From: Xiphydria camelus
Taxonomy: Eukaryota; Arthropoda; Insecta; Hymenoptera; Xiphydriidae
Assembly: GCA_963678675.1 (NCBI GenBank)
Contig: OY783192.1
Span: forward strand, 18,129,005 to 18,193,004
DNA length: 64,000 nucleotides
Direction of reading: 5' to 3'
Shown here in pieces: positions 34,084 through 45,420 of the stretch. Position numbers and translations under genes: made by a program. The notes beneath the pieces are model-generated. The model did not search any database and was not told where the DNA came from. It saw nothing but the letters and a program-made list of their open reading frames with translations. Each line of letters begins with the position of its first letter. Position 1 is the stretch's first letter.

Positions 34084-35099
34084 TCAAAAAGCACCCGTAG
34101 CTACCAAGGCCTCCCCTCTGCCAATACCGTGTGATACCTGACACATTAAGCTCAGCTCTCTCCTCTCCCTCACCCTCAACCACCCCAACCGGCGATAGTA
34201 GGGAGAAATGTGGCTGAATCTGTCCACATCAAAAATGAACCTCACACACGAGTTGAACGCAACTTCAATAATATTGTTGCCCTCCTTCGAGATCCCGAAG
34301 AGAAGCACGCTACAGTAGTCGACAACAGGAATGACCAGAGCCCTAACAAGCGCAATTCTCGCTGTGCTTGGCAGCAAGCTCCGACACACTTTCAGCCGAT
34401 ACAGGGACGCGTTGATCACCTTCGCTACCGTTATCGCCTGCTCCCGCCACTGAAAATTATCCGTGAGAATAACACCGAGGACCTTGACTGAGCGCTCAAA
34501 CGGCACCACTACGCTCCCGTTCACGAGCTCCGGCAAATCTTCCTTTTCGAGCCTTCTAACGCTAGATCCGCTCCCAAACAAAATCGCGTGTGCCTTCTCG
34601 CTATTCAGCAACAGACGGTTCGTCACCGCCCAGATACGTATTAAGAGAATATCGCGGTTCAACCGAATACCCATCTCCTCAATATTTACAAGTCTCCCTA
34701 CAAAAAATTTGCAGATCATCTGCATATAAATTATAGCTACTACTCGAAAGCGCATACTTCAGGTCCGACATGTAAAGCAGCGGTTCCAACACTGAGCCCT
34801 GCGGCACTCCTGCGGAGTTCTCAATAAACCGCGAGCGCGTGACTCCCTCTCCTAATACAGCCTGCGTGCGCCCGCTCAGATACGATCGAAACCATATGAC
34901 CGCAGAATCCGTCAGCCGCAGATTAGCTAGTTTGAGGAGCAGAATGTCATGCTGCACCCGATCAAATACCTTTGAAAAGTCAAAGAGCACCATCCCGGTC
35001 AGCTGCCGATTGTCTATTCCCTCACTAACATACTCCCCGATTCTGAGTAAGGCCGTCTGCGTACTATAATTTTTCCTGTACGCCGATTGATAAGGATCC
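34084..35099 (-). pseudogene. second non-LTR reverse transcriptase fragment
   Basis: The minus-strand frame 34993-34679 begins inside the palm: MVLFDFSKVFDRVQHDILL, AVIWFRSYLSGRTQAVLGEG, AGVPQGSVLEPLLYMSDL and YNLYADDLQIF. Upstream, about 35099-34994 has SAYRK-type sequence. After a frameshift near 34700, the frame 34755-34084 carries the thumb and tail (RLLLNSEKAHAILFG, VKVLGVILTDNFQWREQ, SPYYRRLGWLRVRERRELSL). It is clearly a different LINE from the copies at 31300 and 37423. The 5' side ends abruptly at a (GA)n tract at 35103. A SVLEP sequence replaces the usual SVLGP. Confidence 0.88.
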
Positions 35100-35101
35100 A
35101 G

Positions 35102-35102
<1 letters not shown>

Positions 35103-35159
<57 letters not shown>
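35103..35159. repeat. (GA)n microsatellite
   Basis: About 28 uninterrupted GA dinucleotides, at the junction between two LINE fragments. It is read as Ser-Leu repeats at the end of the ORF1 frame. Confidence 0.97.
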
Positions 35160-35162
<3 letters not shown>

Positions 35163-35666
35163 GTGTTTCTTGCTCAGACTGTGGAGCAAGTTGGAGTTAG
35201 TGGCTGCAGTAAATAGTTCCAAACCACCGGCTACAGGCAGTTGATCGACCCGGGTTTCAAGAGCCTTGAGAAACTTTTTAAGCTTCACATTCTCCTCCGA
35301 TAGATCATCAGTTTTAGGAGTAAGAGTCTCCGTGGTGAGTTTAAGCTGGTCAGTTTTTGTTTTGAGCATATCCACGTCAGCTTTGATGGCATCCACGGTG
35401 GCACGAATAAATGGGAGTTCCTCTAGGAGCACCTCGTGCCTGGCTTGGGCACTTCTGATGTCATTCAGTACTACCATGATAGACTCCAATGTGACTCTAC
35501 TCTGAGCGGACTTTTTGGGTGGGGGTTTCAGGAAGGCGTAGTCATCATCATAAGTTTTCCTAGTGCGCTTAGGGCGTCCGGACGATATGGTAGACGAGCG
35601 CGAGGAGTCAGAGGACTCAGAATCTACAGGAGAATTTAGCTCAAGTTTGTCCTTGGCCCCGGCCAT
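35160..35666 (-). pseudogene. LINE ORF1 (gag-like), N-terminal coiled-coil part
   Basis: The frame starts MAGAKDKLELNSPVDSESSD, continues as a basic, serine-rich stretch (SSGRPKRTRKTYDDDY), and then forms a heptad-like coiled coil (LPFIRATVDAIKADVDMLKT, KLKKFLKALETRVDQL). This is the look of the N-terminal half of ORF1 in Jockey/CR1-type retrotransposons, which forms trimers and binds the element's RNA. The RNA-binding zinc knuckles or RRM expected further on are missing, because the frame runs into the (GA)n tract at 35159. Sequence at 35667-35840 is probably the 5' untranslated region. The start codon at 35666 follows no visible coding upstream. Neighbouring reverse transcriptase to the left need not belong to the same copy. 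Confidence 0.65.
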
Positions 35667-35838
35667 TGTTGAATTGAATTTGGGATTCGAGTTTAAAGAA
35701 TGTAGCCACTGGCGGATCGTGCACTATTAGAGATAGACGTTAGATGGCAGTGATCGTCGGTCGATATAAAGCAGGGGGGCGAGATAAAGCAGGAAAAAGC
35801 CAAAAATATCAGAGCACTCGAACAAGCAGCCACCGCAC

Positions 35839-35840
<2 letters not shown>

Positions 35841-35869
<29 letters not shown>

Positions 35870-35870
35870 A

Positions 35871-35901
<31 letters not shown>

Positions 35902-35922
35902 TTGATTCAAATTTATTTAGCC
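35841..35922. repeat. (GA)n microsatellite with interruptions
   Basis: GAGAGA with scattered A and C changes. It lies between the ORF1 fragment and the next LINE tail. Confidence 0.95.
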
Positions 35923-37074
35923 TTCTCGGCTATTTCTGTATGTCCTTTACATTCTCTTCACATTCACATATTCACATATTCTAGTTATATTATACTTTAC
36001 TCATTCACTCCTTCTTTCCATCCATCCCTTCGCATTACACTTCCATGTCATCCATACTTCCATTCATTCCGCTTCACACTATACATATATCGTTCTACAT
36101 TTCATCGTTTACTTAGAATGAACTCCTTCACTCCTTTTTTGAACAATTTTAGGTTTACGCTGTTTTTTACATCGCTCGGTAGCTCATTATACATTTTAGC
36201 TCCAGCATACATTAAGCTCTTTTGGGCGCTTGTTGTTCTTCGCATGGCTATTGCTATATTTTCAGCCTGCCGCGTTCGCATTCCTCCCCTATTTCTCACT
36301 AGTTCGACATTGCGACTCAGTTCCTGCGGCATCATATTATTCACAAGTTTATACATGAAAACACTTACATTATACATTAGTCTCTCTTTATATGTCATAA
36401 AATGCAGTGCTTTTCTAACATGTCAACAATTCTTGTATACTTATTTACTTGTAATATAGTTCTCATAGCTCTATTTTGCTCTAATTGTAGTTTCCCGACC
36501 TCGGTTTTTCCCATGTTTATTATTACTGTAGCACAATACTCACAGTGCGGCGCTATGATTGTTTTATACACTACGCACCGCGTATACACCGATATATGTT
36601 GTCCTATCCTGTTTAAAAAACTTATTTTTTCCCAACTTTTTTTAGAATATATTCACAATGTTCCTTAAATAGTAGTTGGTCGTCTATTACCACTCCTAAG
36701 TACTTCAGTGACGCTACCTTTTCAAGCTCGATACCTCCTTTCGTGGTTACTCTAATTTCTCTACTCAATTCCTTTTTAGCACTTCTTATTATCATATATT
36801 TCGTTTTATTTGTATTCATTTTCAGTTCATTTTCGTTAAGCCAGTTGTCTAATTTATTTAATGTTGCCTGCAGCTTGCACTCTATTTCCACTGCACTTTC
36901 ACCTTCTATAAATATCATCGTGTCGTCTGCAAAAAGTTTGACTGTCGAATCCTCAGTTTTTACCTGCACTATGTCATTTATATATAATATAAAGAGCAAT
37001 GGACCTAAAGATCCCGCCGTACTTCCATCATTAGTTTTGGTTTTTAAGTCTTCCATTATAAGTCCCACGAACAC
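35923..37074 (-). pseudogene. third non-LTR reverse transcriptase fragment with C-terminal tail
   Basis: The minus-strand frame 37074-36622 starts within the palm (GSLGPLLFILYINDIVQV, KLFADDTMIFIEG) and includes KTKYMIIRS and KYLGVVIDDQLLFKEH. The active-site motif is FADD. Shifted frames at 36589-36395 (APHCEYCATVIINMG) and 36398-36102 (NVSVFMYKLVNNMMPQEL, LMYAGAKMYNELP, FILSKR) carry the tail, which ends at about 36102. The lineage is different from the Jockey-like copies on either side; the tail resembles CR1/RTE-like animal elements. AT-rich sequence at 35923-36100 may be its 3' untranslated region. Two frameshifts make it inactive. Confidence 0.82.
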
Positions 37075-37079
37075 CTAGG

Positions 37080-37422
37080 GAAATTCCAGGTCCGCGACGG
37101 CAGAGCCCCGGTTGCCGTCGTAAGGTCTACAATACTGCGGGGTTCGACCTGGTACCCCGCAGGCACCGTTTGCGACACCACACCCTGGTGCCACGCAGGT
37201 CCTTGGCACGGTTGCCCACACCTTGATCTTGGGCTCCCCCGTAAGGTCGGGGAGACACCGGTGGCCCCCCACCCCGCCACCCAGGGTGATCCCCCAACGG
37301 GGATCGGTCGGCTCTTATCAGACTGCTCCCGTGGGTCGTCCTGGGCGTCCTCCCCGCCTCTTATCGAGAGGAGGGGAGGATTAAACCAGGGTTAAGGTGG
37401 CCGACCACGGGGGGGACTTCAA
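37080..37422 (-). repeat. GC-rich retroelement-like segment
   Basis: About 340 GC-rich bases with inverted GATCCCC-type motifs and open frames in two registers. I think it is the 5' leader of the retrotransposon at 35923-37074, but that is inference. It adjoins, and abruptly ends, the reverse transcriptase frame of the next LINE at about 37423. Confidence 0.35.
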
Positions 37423-38398
37423 GTCAACCTCAGCACTGACGCCAACGAGAGTAGCAGAGCAATAGTTTATGTAAGGAAAGACCAGTGCTGCGACCAAACA
37501 CTTGCGAAGATTGACGTCCGTGTAGTCGCGGAGTTGATTGAGCTTGTAGTAGACTCCATTGACCTGAGATGTACTGCTGGCCAGATGCTTACGGAATGTC
37601 ATTTTTGAATCCAGTATCACTCCCAGATTTATAACTGTCGCCTCGAAAGGGATGGTGTTGAGGTTATTTCCCAGTGGTGGAAGATGGTCGAAATTTATTT
37701 GGTTCACAAGACGACTATTGCCCAGAACGATTAGTCCAAGAGCCAGAGCCAAAAAAGGTCTCTGAATTTAATAAGCCCAGTTTTTTTATAGTTTATTACA
37801 GTGGTTGTGTAGACAAACATACTGCGGTCAGTCAAGCGAAAGCTGGGGCATATGTCTCAGGGACGCTATCAAAGTTGTCGTTCCTGCCAGGGTAATAATT
37901 TGAATTTAATAAGGTTGAAAATCGGTATACAACTTGTATATTGCATATAAATAAAGGTTGCGAAGTCAGTCAGCTGAATGTGGGGGCGGAGCTGGTCAGT
38001 CAGCAAAAAAAGAAATGTAAATTTCGCGCGCGCTCGGCGTTGCAGGCGATTTCAAATCAGAGTATAGGAAAGAGCGCAGGTATACTCGTAGGGGGGGTAA
38101 GAGACAATAGCTCGGGGTCTGTTCCGTCGCACCGAGCGTACATAGGTCGTAAATATCACGGACAATTCGTTAACAGCCATCTCCCGCAGTGCCCGCTTTG
38201 ACCGGTACCGTCATAAAAGTGATCCGAGCTGGCTAAAGGAGAGGAGTGTCCGATACCGCCGATGAACAATTGGGGAATTTTGATACTTAGTTTTTCCATT
38301 TCGCCAGCGTCATCGACATCCTTCCCCTGGCCGATCAGGGTGCGTCGCGTCGCGTCACGTTAGCCCACGCTATCCCTTCCATTAGGCTACGATGCGAA

Positions 38399-38406
38399 TA
38401 TATAAA
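38399..38406 (+). promoter_or_regulatory. TATA box of the palindromic transposon
   Basis: TATATAAA lies just inside the left inverted arm, about 120 bases before the ATG of the short frame at 38521. Confidence 0.5.
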
Positions 38407-38520
38407 TCGGGGCTAAAAGCGTGTCCTTCAATGTACTATCAACCATCAAGTGTCACTCAATTCGTGTTGTATTGAACAATGGTTAAACCGTAGTGAGTGA
38501 CGCATGTGTTTCGTTTCAAA

Positions 38521-38748
38521 ATGAACAAAATTTGTGTATTCTGCCTCAAGAAGCATCAGCTATTAATATCATTTACAGAGAAGACTTTAACAAATTGTAA
38601 AGCAATTTTACGAATTCGTGCAAAATATAATTTAACGTATGACAATATATCTTTGCCGTCGAATCCAGGACAAATTGAGTGCTACCATGTAGTTTGCTAC
38701 AGAAAGTTTACGGCTTTAAGTAAAAAGTATAGACAAGAGTTAAGGTAA
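38521..38748 (+). CDS. zinc-finger first exon of a deleted transposase gene
   Basis: The frame from ATG 38521 (an in-frame ATG also exists at 38497) reads MNKICVFCLKKHQLL, later SLPSNPGQIECYHVVCYRKF and then TALSKKYRQEL. A C-x2-C pair and an H-x3-C pair suggest a zinc-binding module. The H-x3-C-Y-R-K-F/Y end resembles the N-terminal module seen at 3229-3720. The frame stops at TTAAGGTAAGA: the TAA overlaps a good 5' splice donor (AG|GTAAGA), so this is likely exon 1 of a longer gene. Near 38861-38913 a short frame NEFDDSEAEFDNE followed by TGA could be its acidic C-terminus, with all middle exons deleted. The location inside long inverted ends supports a non-autonomous deletion derivative. 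Confidence 0.55.
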   Translation: MNKICVFCLKKHQLLISFTEKTLTNCKAILRIRAKYNLTYDNISLPSNPGQIECYHVVCYRKFTALSKKYRQELR

Positions 38749-41700
38749 GATACAATTCAATATAAACATTTTGTGCATGCTCAAAATATTTTATTTCGTA
38801 CTTATTATCGATATGACTTGAACACCTATTGAAGTAAGAAGTTGCGTTGTTGACGTTTAAGCGAAATCAACGAATTTGATGATTCGGAGGCAGAATTTGA
38901 TAATGAATGAGTTATTAAAATATTATTTGTAATGTCTATTCTGTACATATATAATACATTTTCAATATTATTATATTATAATTAATTAATAGCCTATTGA
39001 ACCTAGTTCGTTAAATAATAATTTATATATTCGTATTGTAGCCCAATGGAGGGGATAGCGTGGGCTAACGTGACGCGACGCGCCCTGATCGGCCAGAGGA
39101 GGGATGTCGATGACGCTGGCGAAATGGAAAAACTAAGTATCAAAATTCCCCAATTGTTCATCGACGGCATCGGACACTCCTCTCCTTTAGCCAGCTCGGA
39201 TCACTTTTATGACGGTACCGGTCAAAGCGGGCACTGCGGGAGATGGCTGTTAACGAATTGTCCGTGATATTTACGACCTATGTACGCTCGGTGCGACGGA
39301 ACAGACCCCGAGCTATTGTCTCTTACCCCCCCTACGAGTATACCTGCGCTCTTTCCTATACTCTGATTTGAAATCGCCTGCAACGCCGAGCGCGCGCGAA
39401 ATTTACATTTCTTTTTTTGCTGACTGACCAGCTCCGCCCCCACATTCAGCTGACTGACTTCGTAACCTTTATTTATATGCAATATACAAGTTGTATACCG
39501 ATTTTCAACCTTATTACATTCAAATTATTACCCCGGCAGGAATGACAACTTTGATAGCGTCCCTGAGACATATGCCCCAGCTTTCGCTTGACTGACCGCA
39601 GTATGTTTGTCTACACAACCACTGTAATAAACTATAAAAAAACTGGGCTTATTAAATTCAGAGACCTTTTTTGGCTCTGGCTCTCCGACTAGATGGCCTT
39701 GGTCTTAGCTATGTTGAGACGGAGGCGACTTGCAGCTGCCCATGTTTGAATCGTCAAGATATCATCGTTAAGCTTATGGATACAGCCTATGAGATCAGCT
39801 GGCGCGCATGTCACGTATATTTGCAAATCATCGGCAAACAATAAACACTTTGCCATTCTGATCATTGTCCCAACATCATTAATATAGAGTGAGAATAGCA
39901 GTGGTCCCAATACGGACCCTTGAGGAACGCCGGTGTTTGTTGAACTCCAGTTCGTAAGCAGGTTGTTATCATATTTGACTGCTTGCTGCCTACCTGCAAA
40001 GTACGATAATATCCATTTCCTTGCCATTTGTGAAAAACCAATTTTTGCCAGCTTCTGTAGAAGCAAATCATGGGGTACAGTATCAAATGCCTTTGAAAAG
40101 TCAAATAGCACCAGAACAGTGACTTGGCGCCTGTCTATTCCGCATCTGACATCATTTATCAGTTTTACAAGGGCCATCTCCATACTGTACCCCACTCGAA
40201 ATCCACACTGACATGGATCCAACATTGAGTAATGTTTTATATATTCCAATATTTGGTCAAAGATCAGGCGCTCGAGAACCTTACTGAGGGTAGGCAGAAG
40301 TGAAATTGGCCGATAATCACTGGAGGTTCTCGGCGTGGCAAGCTTGTTTATCGGGACCACTACTGCTCTCTTCCAGGCAACGGGAAACTCGCAGCCTGTG
40401 ATTGATCGGTTGAATATGAAGACCAGGAAACCGATGATTTTATGTAGAGTCGGGAGGAGCATGCTCACACCAAGGCCATCAGCACCGGTGGCGTTCGACT
40501 TGGATTTTCGGAGAGCATTCTCAACCATTTCAGCAGTGACTGGTTTAAGGTCCAATTCCGGTCCATCGAGCAGCTTTCGAGGATTAGCAGCTTCAACATT
40601 GCTGATCAGGGGTACAGACGAGGACAATGGTGCACCAGTTGAGATCTGGGCAAGATCGAAGTTGAGCTGCTCAGGCGCTACAACGAGTGGTGGTGAACTT
40701 GTGGCCTTGATTAATCCCAAGCTCCTCAGCTCCTGCCACATGGCCGATGGTGATAGCCCCTCCAGGCTTGCACGATAATAAACTGCTCTGGCATCAGTCA
40801 AAGAGGAGCGGAGCCGATCACGTGCCTTGCGATAATCATTAAGGTCCTTTTGCCTGTTGTTGCGCCTGTACCTCCGATATGTAGTCCGAATAACGCGTTG
40901 GGCGAGTTTGAGTTCAGGCGACATCCACGGTACGTGCTTCTCGGAATTGACCGTGAGAGTAGTAACAGGTGCCACCGTGTCGAGAATAGCAAAGAAGTTC
41001 TCATAAAAGGCCCCCAAGGCACCATCCATTGTGGAGGCACTGGAGGATTTCTTCCAATTGATCGATCTTAACAATCCTTGCGTATCCAGTTCAGCCAGTC
41101 TACAAAGCCTACGTGTTCCAATTGTCTTGGGTTGAGGGTGGATACTCTGGATAGCAATTTTGACATAAATTAGGAGATGACCCACAGCTCCCAGCGGGGT
41201 TTGGGACTTTCCCCTAGATTGAACACTGTCAGATTCGACCATCATGCATAGATCGAGCCAAGTTGAAGAGGTACTAGTAACATGCGTGACTCCGTGATCC
41301 ACTAGCTTGAGCGAGAGGTCCTGCATGAGCGTTCAGATAAATTTTGTATCATGACTGTCACCCAGCTGATTAGCGTTGAAGTCCCCCATGAGGACCTTAT
41401 GGGCATAACCGTCCCTTGCCGTTGCTAATTTTTGCCCAAGGTCCACAGGAGTGGTGAACGCCACATGGGGTGGCCGATACACAACTCCAACAAAGATTGG
41501 AGGTGACCCAGATCTCGTCAACTCACACATTAAAAATTCAACCATGCCTGTCCTGCCATTAGTGTCGGAGTTGAAGATGATCGATGCAGAAAATGTTTCG
41601 TGGACATAAAGGGCAACTCCACCACCGTGGACATTCCAATCGCACCTGAGAATGGAGTAGCCTGACAGTCCCACCAAGGAGTCGGGAAGATCCGGGGCCA

Positions 41701-41863
41701 GCCAAGTCTCAGTTATAGCAATGACGTGGTATAATGGTTCGGAGTCCAAGTGGGCCTTGAGTAGATCGAGATGCGAGCGAAGTGAGTTTGAATTTAGGCA
41801 GCAAAGTCGGAGACTGAAATTTGCTTGAGTAATGGCGATGCTAGGGCGGACAGGTCGATAGCA

Positions 41864-42140
41864 TTATTCCTGCTGAGTTGAATATAATTGGACAATTTTG
41901 GGAATGTCAGCCTCCAAATTGATGATTTGTACTAATGCTCCCTCATGAGCTTTAGCAAACACTGTTGAATTCCTACACCAAACATACTTGAACCTAACTT
42001 CTTTCAGAGCACTTTTGGCCACATTAAGGAGCTTTAAAACATTTGATGGAATCAGTTGGTTTATGCTGATGATCGGATCCCCAGTCTGTGCTGTGAGAGA
42101 GGTTTCAGCAGTGGTGACGTAAGTGCAATGAGGGGATGAA
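41864..42140 (-). pseudogene. LINE ORF1, C-terminal end
   Basis: The frame ends at 41864 just before the endonuclease frame, the normal ORF1-ORF2 order. It reads KSALKEVRFKYVWCRNSTVF, AKAHEGALVQIINLEADIPK, then a stop. The YVWCRNSTVFAK block and the final isoleucine-rich stretch are like the last part of ORF1 in Jockey/CR1 retrotransposons. The upstream part, including coiled coil and zinc knuckles, is missing because the inverted repeat of the 42128-48372 element starts at about 42130. The ATG reported further upstream at 42217 lies in that other element and is not the real start. Confidence 0.6.
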
Positions 42141-42959
42141 GATGTTGGAATAATTGGAAGACTTCCAAAATCGTAAGAAATTGAAAAATGCATATTGGTT
42201 ACTTTCTTTTTTATCAATTCACGTAGAAAGGTTGAATCTACATTCTCAGAGAATTTTTTTTATTTTAAGCATTTTGTACTAACAGTATTGTTCTTCAAAA
42301 TTTTTACATTATAAAATTTGTACAAGAACATTATTTTAAAAAATTTGTTTAAACACCATTTGATTCCACGTAAAATCACCTTCAGAAAAGTTCTCGGTGA
42401 CTTTTTCGAACAGGCTATATTGTTCGAGATACGTTTAATTAAAGTTTCGGGAAGAGAGAGTTCTTATTTGACAACCACGGGCCGAAGGACAGAAATATAT
42501 TTCCGCTCCGTTCCCACCGGATCGGTGGAGCGCGCATGCATCAGCACCTAAGCTGAATGAATGCAAGTGAGAAGAAAGGAATGCAAGTGACAAGAAAGAT
42601 TTCGACTTCTCTCTGGCTTCGTGAAAACCAAGAGATTCCTTCAATTTCATCTTTCGGGACGAGCTGGCATAGCGCGCTAGGTACTAGCGCGCGTATCAAG
42701 TCTTTTGATGATCTGTTTGACAATATCTTTGAAACTAACACAGATACTGAAAAATTTATAATAAACTTCTTTGTTCAGCAAAACCAGGCCTACGAAGAAG
42801 TTCTTTGAAAATTTTCATTGTCTGTCTTAGTTTCATATAAATTGTCCCAAATCTTTTATAAATCGTTTTATGATTTCATTGTTTGCTTTTCTACTTTCAA
42901 ACTATCTGTAGCAACTATTATTTATATCAATCGCTTAAGTATACAAATGAGAGAAATAC

Positions 42960-44290
42960 ATATTAATAGTCTTCAAATTCTATTTTCATTGGTTCATCCT
43001 CATCGTCATTAAACACAATATTACATCCATTTCAACGCTCGAAAGTGTTGTTAGGTTCTGCCAATAATTGCACATGGAAGAATCATCTCGATTTAGTGAA
43101 AATACTCTGCGTCAAGGATAAGCGAAACTGAAATTTACAAATTTTGAAAGTTTTCAGTATAGGAAAAAGACAAGGGTCCTTGAAAGGAGTTTTGGCGTAT
43201 CGATGGCAGTATCGATTAACCCGTAGTGGTCACACCTAAAAATAACGTAGTGGTCACACTGGGTCCAATGGAGCCCACGCAGAAAAACAGTTGCCATTTG
43301 CGTTCTTCTTAATGTATCGACTCAAACTTTGAACTGGAATTTAGTTTAAGACTTCCTCTTTATAGTCCAATAATTCCGTTATCCTTTTTTAAATTTGTTT
43401 ATATAAAAAAATGCGAGAAACAAATTTGGCGAGAAATTTGACATTTATCACACAAAAGTATTCATCAAAGTTTCCATTTTTGAGATAAAGCAAAAAAACT
43501 TCATGCGTTTTACTGTCAAAGTAGTATGCTTTTAAGAAAAAAACAGTATTATAACGAGCTTTGAAAAAAGTATATTTATTTTACAGTTTGAAGATATAAA
43601 TCTTCATGAAACTCGTAAAACCAAATAGGTCGGTTTGGAACGTGTGAAATAAAGTGAAAAACTGTTTTTATGAGTAAAAATTTATATTTTATGAATAATT
43701 ACATTACGAAAAGTAAAACAAATTTATAAGAACTGAAAAACTACTCATGCCCAGTGCAATCAGCGCATAAATTCATCCGATTTTGGCAAAAATCCTGAAT
43801 TACGCTCTTTTTATGTAACCACAAAAATTATCGTCCAACCAATAGCAAGCGAAATAATAACAAGAAGCCAATTTTTTGATCTTTGACTTCCGTATAACTT
43901 TTGAAGCGTACACGATATCGATTGGGACTTTTTACACGTTATTTACAATATAATGCTTAAATGAAGGTGTATGCAAAAATCCAGCTTACTGCGAATTTTT
44001 GAGAAGTAACGCCTTATTTCCACCTCAAGTTACTGGGCTATTAATAATCTTCAAATTCTATTTCCATTGGTTCATCCTTATCGTAATTAAACACGTCTTC
44101 TGAATGCTCTGGAGTATCTTCCAACGCAGAGTATTTTCATTAAATCGCGATGATTCTTCCATGTGCAATTATTGGCGGAACCCAACAACACTTTCGTGTA
44201 TTGAGATGGATGTAAAAAAATGAATGTAATATTGTGTTTAATGACGATGAGGATGAACTAATGAAAATAGAATTTGAAGACTATTAATAT
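42960..44290. pseudogene. three copies of an acidic transposase C-terminus
   Basis: Three short frames encode nearly the same tail: minus strand near 43012-42960 (DDEDEPMKIEFEDY then stop), minus strand near 44090-44042 (KDEPMEIEFEDY) and plus strand near 44240-44288 (NDDEDELMKIEFEDY). Around them about 180 bp is also shared in inverted orientation (43020-43130 against 44110-44230). The acidic end before the stop is what one sees at the C-terminus of several insect transposases. I cannot say which family. No upstream catalytic part is visible between them, so this is a shuffled remnant. Sequence at 43220-43290 has CGTAGTGGTCACAC twice and resembles a transposon end next to TTAA. Confidence 0.4.
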
Positions 44291-44972
44291 GTATTTCAAT
44301 CATATTATTATGTTTTTTACTTTCTCTTGTACTTTTTTTCTAAGTAAATATTAATTCATTTTTTGCAATAGTATGTCCAATTAAACTCCGACATTTCTTG
44401 CTATTGTTAGGTGAATTATTCGATTTGATTTAAACATTCCTTCTATTTCCTAGATTCACTATTACGTGGATAATTAATAAATTATAAGAAAATGAAAAGC
44501 TGCAATTTCTCTTAGTCAATATAAAAAACAAACATTTTCCTGAGTACAATTTTTTGTTCAATTTGTTCTCTCATTTTTATATTTAACCCTCCGTTACGCC
44601 CTAGAAACCTACGACCTTAGGTGGTCGTATGGCGTGCGCTGAGCCGCCGTGCTAAATGGAGCACGCTGTTGCCACATTACCTTACACATTGTAAGTGTAT
44701 CGTGACAACACTGTATCTCGAGCGTTTGTCGGAAAGCTACTTGCACTGGGCGGCTCGGCGCCGCTTTTCTGTTCGCTCGGACAAGTAGTCGAGCTAAGTG
44801 ATCTAACAAGGAGAGGCTGCGAGCTTCGGAACAGGCATTTTTACGGTTTTTTCTCCCTTAACAAAACCTCAAAATATTTTTTTTCCGAAAACGCCTTAGG
44901 AATGAAAAAAATCACATCAAAGAATTCCATAATTGGTACGTATAAGTTCCGAAAATCCGGTCTCACAGGAGT

Positions 44973-45042
44973 CCTTGCGTGGCTCATCGGGTAGCGTGCG
45001 TAACTCGCACGCGGCGGACATGCGTTCGAGTCTCGGTGTCCG
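44973..45042 (+). tRNA. tRNA-like sequence (possible Val-AAC pseudogene or SINE head)
   Basis: TGGCTCATCGGG resembles the internal A box, GTTCGAGTC at 45024-45032 matches the B box, and eight T follow at 45043-45050 as a pol III terminator. CGTGC and GCACG form a five-pair anticodon stem around the seven-base loop GTAACTC, giving AAC at 45002-45004. The acceptor ends do not pair and the T stem is distorted (GGACAT with GTGTCC). It is therefore not a functional tRNA, more likely a tRNA-derived SINE head or pseudogene. Confidence 0.5.
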
Positions 45043-45347
45043 TTTTTTTTAACAAAATTATTTTTAATGCAATGACCTTTGACAGTATGCAATAAATTTT
45101 CATAATTAAATGGATTGAATTAAAAACGAAATGAAAAGCAATGCTATTGCACATAAAACAAAATATTCAATTTTCAATCATTGCTTGTAGCAGAGGGAAA
45201 TGACAAGCAATGATTGAAAATTGAATATTTTTTTTAATGTGCAATTGCATTGCTTTTCATTTCGTTTTTAATTCAATCCATTTAATTATGAAAATGTATT
45301 GCATACTGTCAAAGGACATTGCATTACAAATAATTTGTTAAGAAAAA

Positions 45348-45420
45348 GAACACCGAGACTCGAACGCGTGCCTCGCCGCGTGCGAGTCACGCACGCTACC
45401 CGATGAGCCACGCGACGGTT
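45348..45420 (-). tRNA. tRNA-like sequence, inverted partner
   Basis: Mirror copy of 44973-45042. It has the B box GTTCGAGTC (45365-45357), the same anticodon stem with loop GTGACTC (GAC), and a shorter T run (TTTTTCTT). The acceptor is likewise unpaired. Confidence 0.45.

Larger units (their letters stand above)
37754..39692. mobile_element. 1.9-kb palindromic transposon with 640-bp ends
   Basis: The ends start AGAGCCAGAGCCAAAAAAGG on both sides. The arms 37754-38397 and 39039-39692 are almost identical inverted copies; two 86-codon frames in them (37941-38201 plus, 39482-39222 minus) translate the same except for one residue, only because of this. The spacer 38398-39038 holds a promoter-like TATA box and a short zinc-finger exon. 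It interrupts the reverse transcriptase of the 37423-41830 LINE. The flanks GATTAGTC and GACTAGAT may be a mutated 8-bp target duplication, which would suit hAT or P-type elements, but this is weak. Confidence 0.85.
37423..41830 (-). pseudogene. LINE ORF2: AP endonuclease plus reverse transcriptase, split by an insertion
   Basis: This is the most complete LINE here. From about 41830 leftwards, an AP-type endonuclease has VIAITETWLAPDLPD, GGGVALYVHE, FVGVVYRPPH and VLMGDFNANQLG. An in-frame TGA at 41335-41333 follows. The reverse transcriptase frame 41326-39689 has SDYRPISLLPTLSKVLERL, CGFRVGYSMEMALVKL, VLFDFSKAFDTVPHDLL, NTGVPQGSVLGPLLFSLYIN and the active site FADDLQIYV. It breaks after LNIAKTKAI, where the palindromic transposon 37754-39692 is inserted. 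It resumes at 37752 with LIVLGNSRLVNQINFDHL and DYTDVNLRKCLVAALVFP. The end is cut at about 37423 by a GC-rich segment. Similarity to 31300-32880 is high, so both belong to one Jockey-like family. Confidence 0.92.

Noticed and set aside
37941..39482. Two nearly identical 86-residue proteins on opposite strands
   Set aside because: They are mirror translations of a long inverted repeat, with no motif.
44973..45420. Functional tRNA genes
   Set aside because: Acceptor stems do not pair and T arms are abnormal. They were kept only as tRNA-like sequences.
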